Shown piece by piece: positions 51,786 through 60,514 of a stretch of 62,682 nucleotides of DNA (position 1 is the first letter of the stretch; each line of letters opens with the position of its first letter). Under the pieces are notes generated by a model. That model worked only from the letters and a program-made list of their open reading frames with translations. It searched no databases and had not been told where the DNA came from. The stretch covers positions 1 through 62,682 of the forward strand of contig SCSZ01000022.1 in the NCBI GenBank assembly GCA_004322265.1. The letters run 5' to 3'. This stretch comes from Patescibacteria group bacterium (GTDB taxonomy: Bacteria; Patescibacteriota; Saccharimonadia; Saccharimonadales; Saccharimonadaceae). The position numbers and the translations under genes are program-made.

Positions 51786-52037
51786 TTAGGCTGTAATGCT
51801 CAGTAGGGTCCAGTTGCCACCGCGGTTGTCGCTGCGAAGACGGAAGTTAGCACGGCCATCTGAAAGAGTCAGAATCTCAGCGATGCGGCCGCCGTGGCGT
51901 ACTAGGCAACGTAGGCCGGCGTCTAGAAAATCATAGGTTGCACCTTCGTATACCATACGGCGTGGGTAGGCTGCGAGGTCCTTTTTGAATCCCATTACTG
52001 GTACTATGACGAGTTCGTTTATTTCTGTTCGGTTCAT
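51786..52037 (-). CDS. Small conserved-looking protein, 83 aa
   Basis: The protein is not recognised. It has 'VIVPVMGFKKDLAAYPRRM', 'LDAGLRCLVRHGGRIAEIL' and 'ANFRLRSDNRGGNWTLL', which suggests a small beta-barrel with a basic face and a C-terminal strand. The ATG at 52037 is preferred because TTGGAGGA lies 8 bp upstream; an ATG at 52094 has no such site. TATATA and TACAAT elements lie upstream on the minus strand. GC content is higher than in the neighbouring gnd gene. Confidence 0.6.
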   Translation of the reverse strand: MNRTEINELVIVPVMGFKKDLAAYPRRMVYEGATYDFLDAGLRCLVRHGGRIAEILTLSDGRANFRLRSDNRGGNWTLLSITA

Positions 52038-52386
52038 TATCTGTATCCTCCAAGAGATTGTATTTTTATATAGGTAACGCAAAAATGCCGACACGAGGTA
52101 ATTGGTCGACGAACGGATTTAGGAGGAAGTGATTCAGAGAGGAAAACAAGCCGTTCTAATGTTTTCTGTTTACTGAATTACTGTTTGAGATTGTACGATC
52201 AACAGGGGCGCCTAGGAGCAAATGACTACTGGTGTGCATGCCGTCGCTAATTGTGAAGTAGAGTGACTTCTCGCATAAATCTGTGGGTAAAAAGGTGATG
52301 TTCACCAGTACCTACATGACTGTATTTAGTATACACCCAGGCAGGCAAATGATGTCAATACATAACCATCATAACTAGCCATAACC

Positions 52387-52415
52387 TTTACAAAAAGAGT
52401 TATTTATGGTAAAAT
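52387..52415 (+). promoter_or_regulatory. Promoter of the surface-protein gene (TTTACA, 17 bp, TAAAAT)
   Basis: TTTACA (52387-52392) and TAAAAT (52410-52415) are 17 bp apart. The start near 52422 gives a leader of about 128 nt, much longer than for native leaderless genes. Confidence 0.6.
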
Positions 52416-52436
52416 GAGGAGGTAAGTGCGATGCAC

Positions 52437-52464
52437 GTGGGAGCCAAGGGGCCCCTGGCTCCAC
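52437..52464 (+). promoter_or_regulatory. GC-rich hairpin in the leader of the surface-protein gene
   Basis: GGAGCCA (52440-52446) pairs with TGGCTCC (52456-52462), extended by outer GT/AC pairs and with a self-complementary GGGGCCCC loop. No U-tract follows, so it is more likely an mRNA-stability or regulatory structure than a terminator. Confidence 0.55.
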
Positions 52465-52549
52465 CTCGTACATTTTCACTCTCTACAACTCAGCTAGACA
52501 ATCCGTCTTTTTGAGAAATGCAATACAGCACAGAAAGAGGTGGTACCAG

Positions 52550-54550
52550 ATGGTACTGTCAATTGGGTCCGCGCGCAAGCGCGTACTAGCTGGGGTGGTG
52601 GCTCTCGTCTTCACGACGGGTGGCATCGGCCTAGCAGCGGGCGCGCCAGCGTTCGCAAGCAACATCGGCAACAGCAATGAGACTCCCTACTGGGAAGCTC
52701 AGTACCCCGGGACAGACTGCTTCAAGGACACCGGTGGTTCGATCGTCGGCAAGGACGTAGTCCTCACCGTCACGGACGCCGTCGTTCTCGTCGTCAACGG
52801 CGGAAGCAACGACCAGGTGTACCCGAACCCTGTCGCAGGACAGACCGGGTACGAAGCGCCGCTCAACAACGGGGGTCAGATCCCCGATGTGTCGCACTGG
52901 ATCTACTGCTCGCCGGTCACGCCGCCACCGCCAACACACGTCACGCCCGTCGCCCCTGTCTATACGCCGGGAACATGCGACGCGGTGGGCACGGTGGTCG
53001 CGACAGACACCACGCAGTACACCTGGGCAGCCAGTGGTACGACAGCAGCGACGTACGAAACGGCCTCGGCCGTGGGCAACGTCGTGCTCGATGGTCAGAC
53101 GGTCTACGGGCCGTACGATCTGAGCCAGCTGAGCGGTGATGCCTGTCCGGCACCGCCGACCGCCGTCAAGCCGGAGCCCCCGGTCCTCACGGTGGTCTGT
53201 GGCGCTAACAACGACACGGTCACAACTCCGGGAACCGAGTACAACAACGATCCCCAGGTCACGGAGACGGCCCAGTTCGTGTACGTCATCGACCCGCACG
53301 GAACGGACACGCCCGGAATCATCACGGTCGCTGCAACGCCGAAGGATGGCTTCACCGTCTCCCAGCCAGGGAGCGGTGACACGTACGTGATCGAGGACGC
53401 TGGAGACGCTCTCTGGACGTTCACGGACGCGAACACTGCCTGCCCCCCGCCGCCGCCCACCGCGATCGACTGTGTCGTCAACACGAGCATCCCGTGGAGC
53501 GCCGAACCAGGCGACCACAAGCCGGTCCAGGGCCCCAACGGCCTGGACTTCAAGGGAGCAAGTGTGGCCGCAATCGACTGGTACCTGCGAGTACTGTCTG
53601 GCAACGCACAGGGCATCACGTACCTGTCGGTGACCTACGCACCCGGCGGCACTGGGCAACCAGCCCAGGTCGTCGTGGAGGTTCTGGCGCCGTACTTCGT
53701 GACGCCGTCTGACCCCACCGGGTACGCGACGCTCAGCACGAACCTCGTGGCCCCGAGCGGCACGATCGATCTGCTGGCGCCGGGCATCGGCTGGTCGAGT
53801 ACGCACATCGCGAGTGGGCCCGGTTCGCTGGGTTCTCCCGAGTCCTACTCGGACCTCGTGAACCAGATCGGCGTGAACTCGCTGTTCTCGGCACCGTCGC
53901 TGCACCTGCTCACCAACAGCACGAGCGGGGATGTCAGCACGGTGGTGGCACTCAACTCGTCGTGCGGTAACAACGACTTCGTTCCCACGAAGCCGGCGGA
54001 CGACGTGAGCCACACGTCGACCACCACGGTGGACTGCACCAGCGACTCGCAGACCACGATCACCACGACGACGACCAAGCCGCAGGTCTGGGACGCCAGC
54101 GCAACTCCTCCGGGATACGCGACTGACACCAACCCCGCGGACTGGACGGTGACGGACGATTCGCCCGGTGTGACGGTGGCTCTGACGAGCGACCAGATCG
54201 CCGAGAGCTGCCCGGACAACGTGATCACCCCGACAGGACCCAGCTACACCGAGTCCTGCCAGGTCACGGGTGCGAACACGACCGACGCAGTCACCACGGG
54301 AATCACCTACGCCGACGTCCTCGTCGGTAACACGGTGACCACCACGGCGACGGCAGTTGCACCGTACGTCATCAAGTTCGGGGCACAGTCGGTCTGGGTT
54401 CACACCTTCACGGGCGGGAACGCGTCGGGCTGCTACCCGAAGGCTCTGGCTCTCACGGGCTCGAACTGGCCGTGGTACGCCTTCTTCGGTGCTGTGCTCA
54501 TGCTGGTGTTCGGGATTCGGATGGCCCGTCGCCACCACCTGAACACGTAG
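52550..54550 (+). CDS. Secreted, LALTG-anchored cell-surface protein of actinobacterial style
   Basis: The 666-residue protein starts with a signal peptide ('KRVLAGVVALVFTTGGIGLA' then 'APAFAS'), has several repeated beta domains that each end in a Trp-Thr-Phe-Thr-Asp plus Cys pattern ('LWTFTDANTACP'), Pro/Thr-rich spacers, and ends in 'LALTGSNWPWYAFFGAVLML' plus 'ARRHH', a sortase signal near residue 633. GC content and G/C-ending codons are much higher than anywhere around. Domains, anchor and codon use all resemble Actinobacteria. The start at 52550 has AGAGG upstream; a TTG at 52511 is less likely. Confidence 0.8.
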   Translation: MVLSIGSARKRVLAGVVALVFTTGGIGLAAGAPAFASNIGNSNETPYWEAQYPGTDCFKDTGGSIVGKDVVLTVTDAVVLVVNGGSNDQVYPNPVAGQTGYEAPLNNGGQIPDVSHWIYCSPVTPPPPTHVTPVAPVYTPGTCDAVGTVVATDTTQYTWAASGTTAATYETASAVGNVVLDGQTVYGPYDLSQLSGDACPAPPTAVKPEPPVLTVVCGANNDTVTTPGTEYNNDPQVTETAQFVYVIDPHGTDTPGIITVAATPKDGFTVSQPGSGDTYVIEDAGDALWTFTDANTACPPPPPTAIDCVVNTSIPWSAEPGDHKPVQGPNGLDFKGASVAAIDWYLRVLSGNAQGITYLSVTYAPGGTGQPAQVVVEVLAPYFVTPSDPTGYATLSTNLVAPSGTIDLLAPGIGWSSTHIASGPGSLGSPESYSDLVNQIGVNSLFSAPSLHLLTNSTSGDVSTVVALNSSCGNNDFVPTKPADDVSHTSTTTVDCTSDSQTTITTTTTKPQVWDASATPPGYATDTNPADWTVTDDSPGVTVALTSDQIAESCPDNVITPTGPSYTESCQVTGANTTDAVTTGITYADVLVGNTVTTTATAVAPYVIKFGAQSVWVHTFTGGNASGCYPKALALTGSNWPWYAFFGAVLMLVFGIRMARRHHLNT

Positions 54551-54616
54551 TGAGTAAGTGGTAAGACCTCGGTCAAACCACACCAAATCGCCGCTGGACG
54601 CCTCCAGCAAACCGCG

Positions 54617-54645
54617 CCCTGTCGATCATCGCCGTTGATCCAGGG
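54617..54645 (+). other. Hairpin downstream of the surface-protein gene
   Basis: CCCTG-TC-GATCA (54617-54628) and TGATC-CAGGG (54636-54645) can form a stem of ten pairs with a 2-nt bulge. It may be a 3' stabiliser ahead of the terminator 35 bp further on. Confidence 0.4.
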
Positions 54646-54679
54646 AAAAGAGGTTCTCTCTTAGGAGATAGAGAATCTA

Positions 54680-54704
54680 GGGCTCCGTCAAATCGACGGA
54701 GCCC
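54680..54704. terminator. Strong terminator between the surface gene and carB
   Basis: GGGCTCCGTC-AAATC-GACGGAGCCC is a perfect 10-bp stem followed by TTCTC on the plus strand. It ends the surface-protein transcript and, read on the other strand, the convergent carAB transcript. Confidence 0.8.
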
Positions 54705-54729
54705 TTCTCATATCCAGAAATAGTCGATT

Positions 54730-57700
54730 TTACCTAGGAACGTATTCTTGCCAGTATTTTGGCTGTACGTCCTTAAGCGCTGGGTCAGTGAGGCATCGTA
54801 GGAGCAATCGTCCCGTCTCAGGATTTGTCATCAGAGGCAAGTGATTATCGATCGCCAGACGACGAATAGTCGCACCATCGGTTGATATGTCCTGTGGCGT
54901 TGGAATATTAATCACAAGATCGAACTTTTTATCTAGGAGTGCCGAATGGACTGACGGCTCCTTGTGATCCGATATTTTGTAGAGTTTGGTCGTCTTAACA
55001 TCATGAGTCCTGAGGTAATCATGCGTCCCCTCGGTCGTGTAAATAGTCCAGCCATCAGCGACCAGTAGCGCTGCTTCCTCGACAAACTTGTGCTTTTGCT
55101 CGGTTGGTAGGCTGAGGAATAGGCGTTTACCGCCAATCTTTTGGTCAGTCGCGAGCCATGATGCGTAGAAGGCTTCCTCTAGATCGTCGCCAAAACAAGC
55201 AACTTCACCGGTCGAGGCCATCTCAACACCAGCGACTGGGTCGGCACCCTTCAGGCGGTTATACGAGAATTGAGGGTTCTTGACTCCAACATGATCGAGT
55301 TCGAGCGTTTGATAAACATTGTCGTTCTTGATACCGAGCATTGCATCCGTTGCGATGGCGATGAAGTTATGACCTGAGACCTTTGATACGAATGGAAATG
55401 AGCGAGAGGCGCGAACATTTGTCTCGATGACCTTTAGCTCGTTATCCTTAGCCAAAAACTGAATATTGAATGGTCCAGTGATATCGAGGTTCTTCACCAC
55501 AGCCTTGGCAATATTCTTGGCCTGACGAACAGTCTCAAGATATAGCTTCTGAGCAGGGTAGACAACCGTTGCATCCCCTGAGTGGACACCGGCATTTTCG
55601 ATGTGTTCAGAGATCGCGTAAATAACTAGCTTACCGTTCTGGGCGACTCCATCAATCTCAAGTTCCTTAGCGTTCAATATAAACCGAGAGATAACAACTG
55701 GATGATCAGGGGATAATTTAGCTGCCTCACCGAGGTACGTCTCGAGCTCTTTTTCGTCCTGGACAACATTCATCGCGCCACCGGATAGGACGTACGAAGG
55801 CCGAATCAGAAGTGGATAGCCAACCTCGAGACCAAATTTCTTGGCAGCCTTCAGGGTTGTAACCTCGGACCATTCGGGCTGATCAATACCTAAGCGATTA
55901 AGCATAGCAGAGAACTTTTGGCGGTCTTCGGCGTTATCAATCTGCTCAGCGATCGTACCTAGGATTTTATATTTTGCCTGCGACAGAGGAAGAGCAAGAT
56001 TATTGGCGATCTGTCCACCAACCGAGACCACAATACCGTGCGGTTGCTCGAAGTCAGCAATATCCTGAATTCGCTCGAGTGTTAATTCGTCGAAGTATAG
56101 ACGATCAGAACGGTCGAAATCAGTCGAGACAGTCTCTGGATTAGAGTTGATCATAATCGTTTTGTAGCCACGTTTAGACAGTGTCTTGGCAGTATTAACA
56201 GCCGACCAGTCAAACTCAACTGATGAGCCGATACAGTACGGTCCTGATCCGATGATTGCGATAGCCTTTTTACCAAGTGGCTTGATGTCATTCACGTTGC
56301 CATGGTAGGTAACATAGAGGTAGTTCGTCTCGGCATCAAACTCACCAGCAAGCGTATCAATTTGCTTGACCACCGGGACAATTCCCATTTTTATGCGAGT
56401 TTTACGGACGAGTTGCTCGGTCGTATCAATCAATTTAGCGATTGTTTTGTCCGAAAAACCTTTTTGCTTGGCGTTATAGAGTAGGTTCTGTTTCAAAGGT
56501 TCGGCTTGAAGTTGTTTTTTCGTCGCCTCGATCTCCGCAAGGTGTTTGAGGAACCATGGATCGATATATGATTGCTTATGAATCTCCTCAACACTCGCGC
56601 CCCTTGCCAGGACATCGGCAATCGCGAATAATCGTCGTTCGGTTGGGTATTTAATCTCATCCATCGGGTTATCTATTTCAAATGGGTGATCGGTAAAGCC
56701 ATTGGCGCCGATATTGAGAGACCTAATTGCTTTTTGAAGTGCCTCAGGAAATGATCGTCCAAGAGCCATGACTTCACCGACACTCTTCATTTCTGACCCG
56801 ATGTGGTGATCACTCGCCTTAAGTTTTGAGAGGTCCCAACGCGGCATTTTAACAGCAATATAGTCGAGCGCTGGCTCAAAGAAGGCAGTTGTCGTACCTG
56901 TTACGGCGTTCTTGATTTCGTGTAGACGTTTACCGAGCATTAACTTAGATGCAACAAAGGCGAGGGGATAGCCAGTCGCCTTAGACGCGAGTGCGCTGGA
57001 TCGAGACAGGCGCGCATTAACCTCGATCACACGGTAATCACCATCGGCTGGGTTAAGTGCGTACTGAATGTTACATTCGCCAATAATGCCTAAGTGATTA
57101 ATTGTCTTGATCGCCACTTCGCGCAGGCGATGATATTCTTCGTTAGTGAGAGTCTGGGATGGCGCAACCACGATGCTTTCACCAGTGTGAACACCCATTG
57201 GGTCAAAGTTTTCCATATTACAGACGGTGATTGTGTTGCCGTCGATATCACGAACGACCTCATATTCTACTTCTTTCCAGCCCGTCAGATATTCTTCAAT
57301 TAATACCTGTGAGACATTATTGAAAACTTCGCTGAGTTTACTTTTGAGGTCTTTTTCATTTGTAACCAGACCTGAGCCGAGCCCACCAAGGCTATAACCA
57401 GAGCGCATCATGATAGGATAGCCGATAGTTCGAGCCGCAACGAGAGCTTCCTTAACACTGTAGGTGGCGAGGCTACGAGCGGTGTGAACACCGATTTCAG
57501 CTAATTTATTCTTAAAGATGTCGCGGTCTTCGGTGGCCTTGATAGTCGAAACTGGCGTGCCAAGTACTTGAATACCTAGGCGTTTAAATACGCCAGCGTC
57601 ATGCAAATCAAGGCCGAGATTAAGGGCTGTTTGGCCACCAAAACTGAGTGCTACGGCATCTGGTTTTTCGCGCTCTAAGATTTTTGTGACGGTTTCTATA

Positions 57701-57897
57701 TTCAGGGGCTGGAAGTAGACACGGTCAGCCATGTCATCATCGGTTTGGACGGTTGCGATGTTCGGGTTGATCAGAACTGTAAAGATTTTCTCTTGTTTGA
57801 ATGATTTAATTGCCTGTGAGCCAGAGTAATCAAACTCACCGGCCTGGCCGATACGAAGCCCGCCCGAGCCCAAGATTACTACTTTTTTGATGTTCAT
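54730..57897 (-). CDS. carB: Carbamoyl-phosphate synthase large subunit
   Basis: The 1055-residue protein has both ATP-grasp halves: the first begins 'VVILGSGGLRIGQAGEFDYS', the second near residue 535 with 'AIAIIGSGPYCIGSSVEFDW'. Each half has the grasp loop ('IMMRSGYSLGGLGSGLV', 'LLIRPSYVLSGGAMNVV') and a C-terminal MGS-like allosteric domain. It makes carbamoyl phosphate from bicarbonate, 2 ATP and ammonia from CarA. Its ATG overlaps the carA stop (ATGA). The canonical N-terminal DIKK-type opening is retained ('MNIKKVVILG'). Confidence 0.97.
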   Translation of the reverse strand: MNIKKVVILGSGGLRIGQAGEFDYSGSQAIKSFKQEKIFTVLINPNIATVQTDDDMADRVYFQPLNIETVTKILEREKPDAVALSFGGQTALNLGLDLHDAGVFKRLGIQVLGTPVSTIKATEDRDIFKNKLAEIGVHTARSLATYSVKEALVAARTIGYPIMMRSGYSLGGLGSGLVTNEKDLKSKLSEVFNNVSQVLIEEYLTGWKEVEYEVVRDIDGNTITVCNMENFDPMGVHTGESIVVAPSQTLTNEEYHRLREVAIKTINHLGIIGECNIQYALNPADGDYRVIEVNARLSRSSALASKATGYPLAFVASKLMLGKRLHEIKNAVTGTTTAFFEPALDYIAVKMPRWDLSKLKASDHHIGSEMKSVGEVMALGRSFPEALQKAIRSLNIGANGFTDHPFEIDNPMDEIKYPTERRLFAIADVLARGASVEEIHKQSYIDPWFLKHLAEIEATKKQLQAEPLKQNLLYNAKQKGFSDKTIAKLIDTTEQLVRKTRIKMGIVPVVKQIDTLAGEFDAETNYLYVTYHGNVNDIKPLGKKAIAIIGSGPYCIGSSVEFDWSAVNTAKTLSKRGYKTIMINSNPETVSTDFDRSDRLYFDELTLERIQDIADFEQPHGIVVSVGGQIANNLALPLSQAKYKILGTIAEQIDNAEDRQKFSAMLNRLGIDQPEWSEVTTLKAAKKFGLEVGYPLLIRPSYVLSGGAMNVVQDEKELETYLGEAAKLSPDHPVVISRFILNAKELEIDGVAQNGKLVIYAISEHIENAGVHSGDATVVYPAQKLYLETVRQAKNIAKAVVKNLDITGPFNIQFLAKDNELKVIETNVRASRSFPFVSKVSGHNFIAIATDAMLGIKNDNVYQTLELDHVGVKNPQFSYNRLKGADPVAGVEMASTGEVACFGDDLEEAFYASWLATDQKIGGKRLFLSLPTEQKHKFVEEAALLVADGWTIYTTEGTHDYLRTHDVKTTKLYKISDHKEPSVHSALLDKKFDLVINIPTPQDISTDGATIRRLAIDNHLPLMTNPETGRLLLRCLTDPALKDVQPKYWQEYVPR

Positions 57898-58994
57898 AAT
57901 TTACCCCTAAACTTTTCAAATAGCCATGCTGTGTCGGTTGGACCAGGCGTTGCCTCTGGGTGGAATTGTACCGAGAAGAATGGCTTTGAAACATGTTCGA
58001 TACCCTCAACCGAGTCATCATTAAGGTTCTTGAATGATACTTTCCAGCCTTTTGGTAGAGATTTGCCATCAATTGCATAGCCGTGGTTTTGGCTGGTAAT
58101 GTAACCCTTGTTCGTCTCAATCTCTAGACATGGCTGATTATGGCCACGATGACCATACTTGAGCTTGTAGGTCTTGGCGCCAGCGGCTAGAGCCATGATT
58201 TGCGTTCCCAGACAGATACCAAAGACAGGGCGGCCGAGTTCTAGCGCCCTATGGGCGATCTCGATCGTAGGCTTGTAATCAGTCGGATCACCTGGACCGT
58301 TTGATAACATTACGCCGTCGTAATTCTCATTTGTGTAATCGTAGTCGTACGGAACACGCTTGACCTCAAGCCCTTGAGCGACAAGTGAGCGGACAATATT
58401 TTCTTTTGCACCACAGTCGACGAGAATTACTTTTTTCTTGCCACCCTTGTTATACGTAACAGGCGCGTCGATTGACACGAATTTTTGTTCGAGTTTGATA
58501 TCACTGATTTTAATAGGAATGTCTGAGATTGCGCCGCTCATCGTACCGCGAGTCCTTAGATACTTAGTGAGAGCCCGAGTATCCACGTCCGTCATAATTG
58601 GGATGTTCTGAGAGTGTAACCACTGGATAAGCGAGCGGTCGGATTTGGTATGGCTCCAGCCCGCAGCGGCTTCACTGACAATCACGCCCGCAACTTGGAT
58701 CTTGTCAGACTCGGTCGCGTTCACGTCGACGCCGTAATTACCGATCAGTGGGAAGGTGAACACTAATATTTGGTTCGAGTATGAAGGGTCAGTTAATGAC
58801 TCAGGATAGCCTGTCATACCAGTGTTAAATACCACTTCACCGCTAAAGCTACCGGTCTGCCAGTCGGGCGCAAGCCCGTCGAAAGCAGTACCGTCCGATA
58901 AGTATAATTTTGAGTTTTTGCTTACAAAAAAATCGCCCCCATTGGAGCGATTTCCGTGCGTAGTTTTGCTAGTTGTGATTGGCAACTTTGACAT
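57894..58994 (-). CDS. carA: Carbamoyl-phosphate synthase small subunit with N-terminal extension
   Basis: The 366-residue glutaminase subunit has 'LYLSDGTAFDGLAPDWQTGS' at its normal start, 'GEVVFNTGMTGYPESLTDPS', the nucleophile in 'VFGICLGTQIMALAAG' and 'FHPEATPGPTDTAWLF'. The start is the ATG at 58994 because a TACTAT box (59001-59006, minus) lies 6 bp upstream. This adds about 23 extra residues before the family start. No start codon lies after the hairpin that this stretch encodes (58926-58953). Translation is coupled to carB. Confidence 0.93.
   Translation of the reverse strand: MSKLPITTSKTTHGNRSNGGDFFVSKNSKLYLSDGTAFDGLAPDWQTGSFSGEVVFNTGMTGYPESLTDPSYSNQILVFTFPLIGNYGVDVNATESDKIQVAGVIVSEAAAGWSHTKSDRSLIQWLHSQNIPIMTDVDTRALTKYLRTRGTMSGAISDIPIKISDIKLEQKFVSIDAPVTYNKGGKKKVILVDCGAKENIVRSLVAQGLEVKRVPYDYDYTNENYDGVMLSNGPGDPTDYKPTIEIAHRALELGRPVFGICLGTQIMALAAGAKTYKLKYGHRGHNQPCLEIETNKGYITSQNHGYAIDGKSLPKGWKVSFKNLNDDSVEGIEHVSKPFFSVQFHPEATPGPTDTAWLFEKFRGKL
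58926..58953 (-). terminator. Terminator-like hairpin inside the carA 5' coding region
   Basis: Read on the minus strand, AAATCGCTCC, loop AATG and GGGGCGATTT form a 10-bp stem (one G-U), ending in seven Ts (58932-58926). It lies about 41-69 nt after the carA ATG, in frame, coding for 'SNGGDFFV'. The ribosome must pass through it, so it fits an attenuator governed by ribosome or polymerase speed. Confidence 0.7.
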
Positions 58995-59071
58995 ATTCAA
59001 ATAGTAGTCTAGCAAATACCAGCGGACAGCACAAGTACTTTTTTATATAGTAGATAGACACCAGTTTTGCA

Positions 59072-59153
59072 CGGGTGGCGCGAGGCGGGGCAACACCCAC
59101 TTCGAGTCTGGTAGACCAGCGAGAAGTAGGGGTGGACCGAGCGACAGGACCCG
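59072..59153 (+). repeat. Repeat A, copy 3 (82 bp)
   Basis: Identical in all 82 positions to copy 1, although 36 kb away, and in the same orientation. It lies in the divergent spacer between carA and purD, 71 bp before the purD start, as copy 1 lies 97 bp before thyA. Confidence 0.85.
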
Positions 59154-59224
59154 AACTAGACTTAGGTTACTTGCATTTAATACTTCATAAAAGTTAGAAT
59201 AAAGTGATTAATCAGGAGATATAC

Positions 59225-60514
59225 GTGAGCGAACGATCAGCACTCATCATTGGAAACGGCGGTAGAGAACACGCAATTGTAAAGTCGTTAGGTGAGGACG
59301 TGAAGATATTCGTTGCGCCCGGTAATGCTGGCACTGCAAAAATGTCAAACGTTACTAACATCGCACCTGATGACCCAGTTGCGTTTGCCCAAGATAACGG
59401 AATTGATTTTGCGATTATCGGACCGGATTCATACATTGCAGCAGGTCTGGCCGACAAATTTCGCGCAGTGGGCATTCCGGTATTCGGCGCCAGCCAGTCA
59501 GCGGGGCGACTTGAAAGCAGCAAAAGCTTTGCTTCTAGCTTTATGGAGCGACACGGAATCCCTCAACCTAAAAGTACAACCGTTCATAGCGCCAGCGAAC
59601 TTGCGGTTGGTACAGATCCATTATCAATTGTTCTAAAGGCAGACGGACTTGCACTTGGTAAAGGTGTAGTCCTACCTGAGACCAGCGAGGAAGCACAGAC
59701 AACGCTTAAAGAAATGCTCGAGGGTATAGGGTATGAAGGCGCAGGCAAGGAGGGTGTCGTTATTCAAGAGCGCCTCAGTGGTCCTGAAGTTTCGGCTTTT
59801 GCACTGACTGATGGCACTAACTTTGTGATGTTGCCATTTTCTCAGGACCATAAACGCCTAAAAACGGGGGACGTTGGGCCTAACACTGGTGGTATGGGAG
59901 CGTACGCACCACTTCCAGAATCTATTGTCAGTGCCGACCAAACAGCCAAGATTAATGAGATCGCCAAGAAAACTATCGACGGTATGAAAGCCGACGGCAC
60001 CCCATACCAAAGTGTTATCTATATAGGTTTGATGCTTGCCGAACAGCGGGGCGGTGATCCAGTCGTGATTGAATATAACGCTAGGTTTGGCGACCCTGAA
60101 ACACAAGTAATCCTGACACTCTTACAAGATGCAGGTGTCGATGTTTATGAATTACTAAAATCAACCGACAGTACACTTAATACGAGCTTGCTTGAAGGCA
60201 TTGCATTCAATAAAACTGCAATCACGGTCTGTGAGGCAGCAGACGGTTATCCAGAGAGCCCACGCAAGGGTGATGAAATCTTTGGCCTTGATGCGACGCT
60301 ACCTACAGGTGTTTTTATACATAACGCTGGAACAAAGCTGGAAGAGAACGGCAAAGTCGTAACAAACGGCGGACGAGTGTTGTACGTTACCTCTGTTGCA
60401 GCCAGTATCGATGAGGCGGCAGCCAATGCCTACAGTGTCATCGGCGACAGTGGTGTTCATTTCGACGGCATGCAGTATCGAACCGACATCGGTAAACAAG
60501 CGAGGGCAAAGTAG
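59225..60514 (+). CDS. purD: Phosphoribosylamine-glycine ligase
   Basis: The 429-residue ATP-grasp enzyme has 'ALIIGNGGREHAIVKSL', 'FAIIGPDSYIAAGLADKF', the grasp loop 'IVLKADGLALGKGVVLP', 'HKRLKTGDVGPNTGGMGAYA' and 'VIEYNARFGDPETQVIL'. It makes GAR, step two of purine synthesis. The start is GTG at 59225, preceded by CAGGAGA. The next gene, purN, begins at the last base of its stop, so the two steps are coupled. TAGAAT about 30 bp upstream is a possible -10. Confidence 0.95.
   Translation: MSERSALIIGNGGREHAIVKSLGEDVKIFVAPGNAGTAKMSNVTNIAPDDPVAFAQDNGIDFAIIGPDSYIAAGLADKFRAVGIPVFGASQSAGRLESSKSFASSFMERHGIPQPKSTTVHSASELAVGTDPLSIVLKADGLALGKGVVLPETSEEAQTTLKEMLEGIGYEGAGKEGVVIQERLSGPEVSAFALTDGTNFVMLPFSQDHKRLKTGDVGPNTGGMGAYAPLPESIVSADQTAKINEIAKKTIDGMKADGTPYQSVIYIGLMLAEQRGGDPVVIEYNARFGDPETQVILTLLQDAGVDVYELLKSTDSTLNTSLLEGIAFNKTAITVCEAADGYPESPRKGDEIFGLDATLPTGVFIHNAGTKLEENGKVVTNGGRVLYVTSVAASIDEAAANAYSVIGDSGVHFDGMQYRTDIGKQARAK

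Larger units (their letters stand above)
52038..52549. other. Long intergenic region before the GC-rich surface gene
   Basis: About 510 bp without a convincing gene. The left part carries the upstream sites of the minus-strand 83-aa gene. 52090-52380 has only very short frames and no RNA gene that I recognise. The right part holds the promoter and a leader hairpin of the surface-protein gene. Confidence 0.6.

Noticed and set aside
52631-54610. A long open frame of 659 codons on the minus strand opposite the surface-protein gene
   Set aside because: It is an artefact of high GC and few stop codons. Its product is Arg/Val/Asp-rich without any fold-like pattern, whereas the plus strand encodes a signal peptide, domains and a sortase tail.
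58995-59015. A carA start at the ATG at 59015
   Set aside because: That ATG lies upstream of and in the TACTAT promoter box; the ATG at 58994 has the spacing seen for other leaderless genes.
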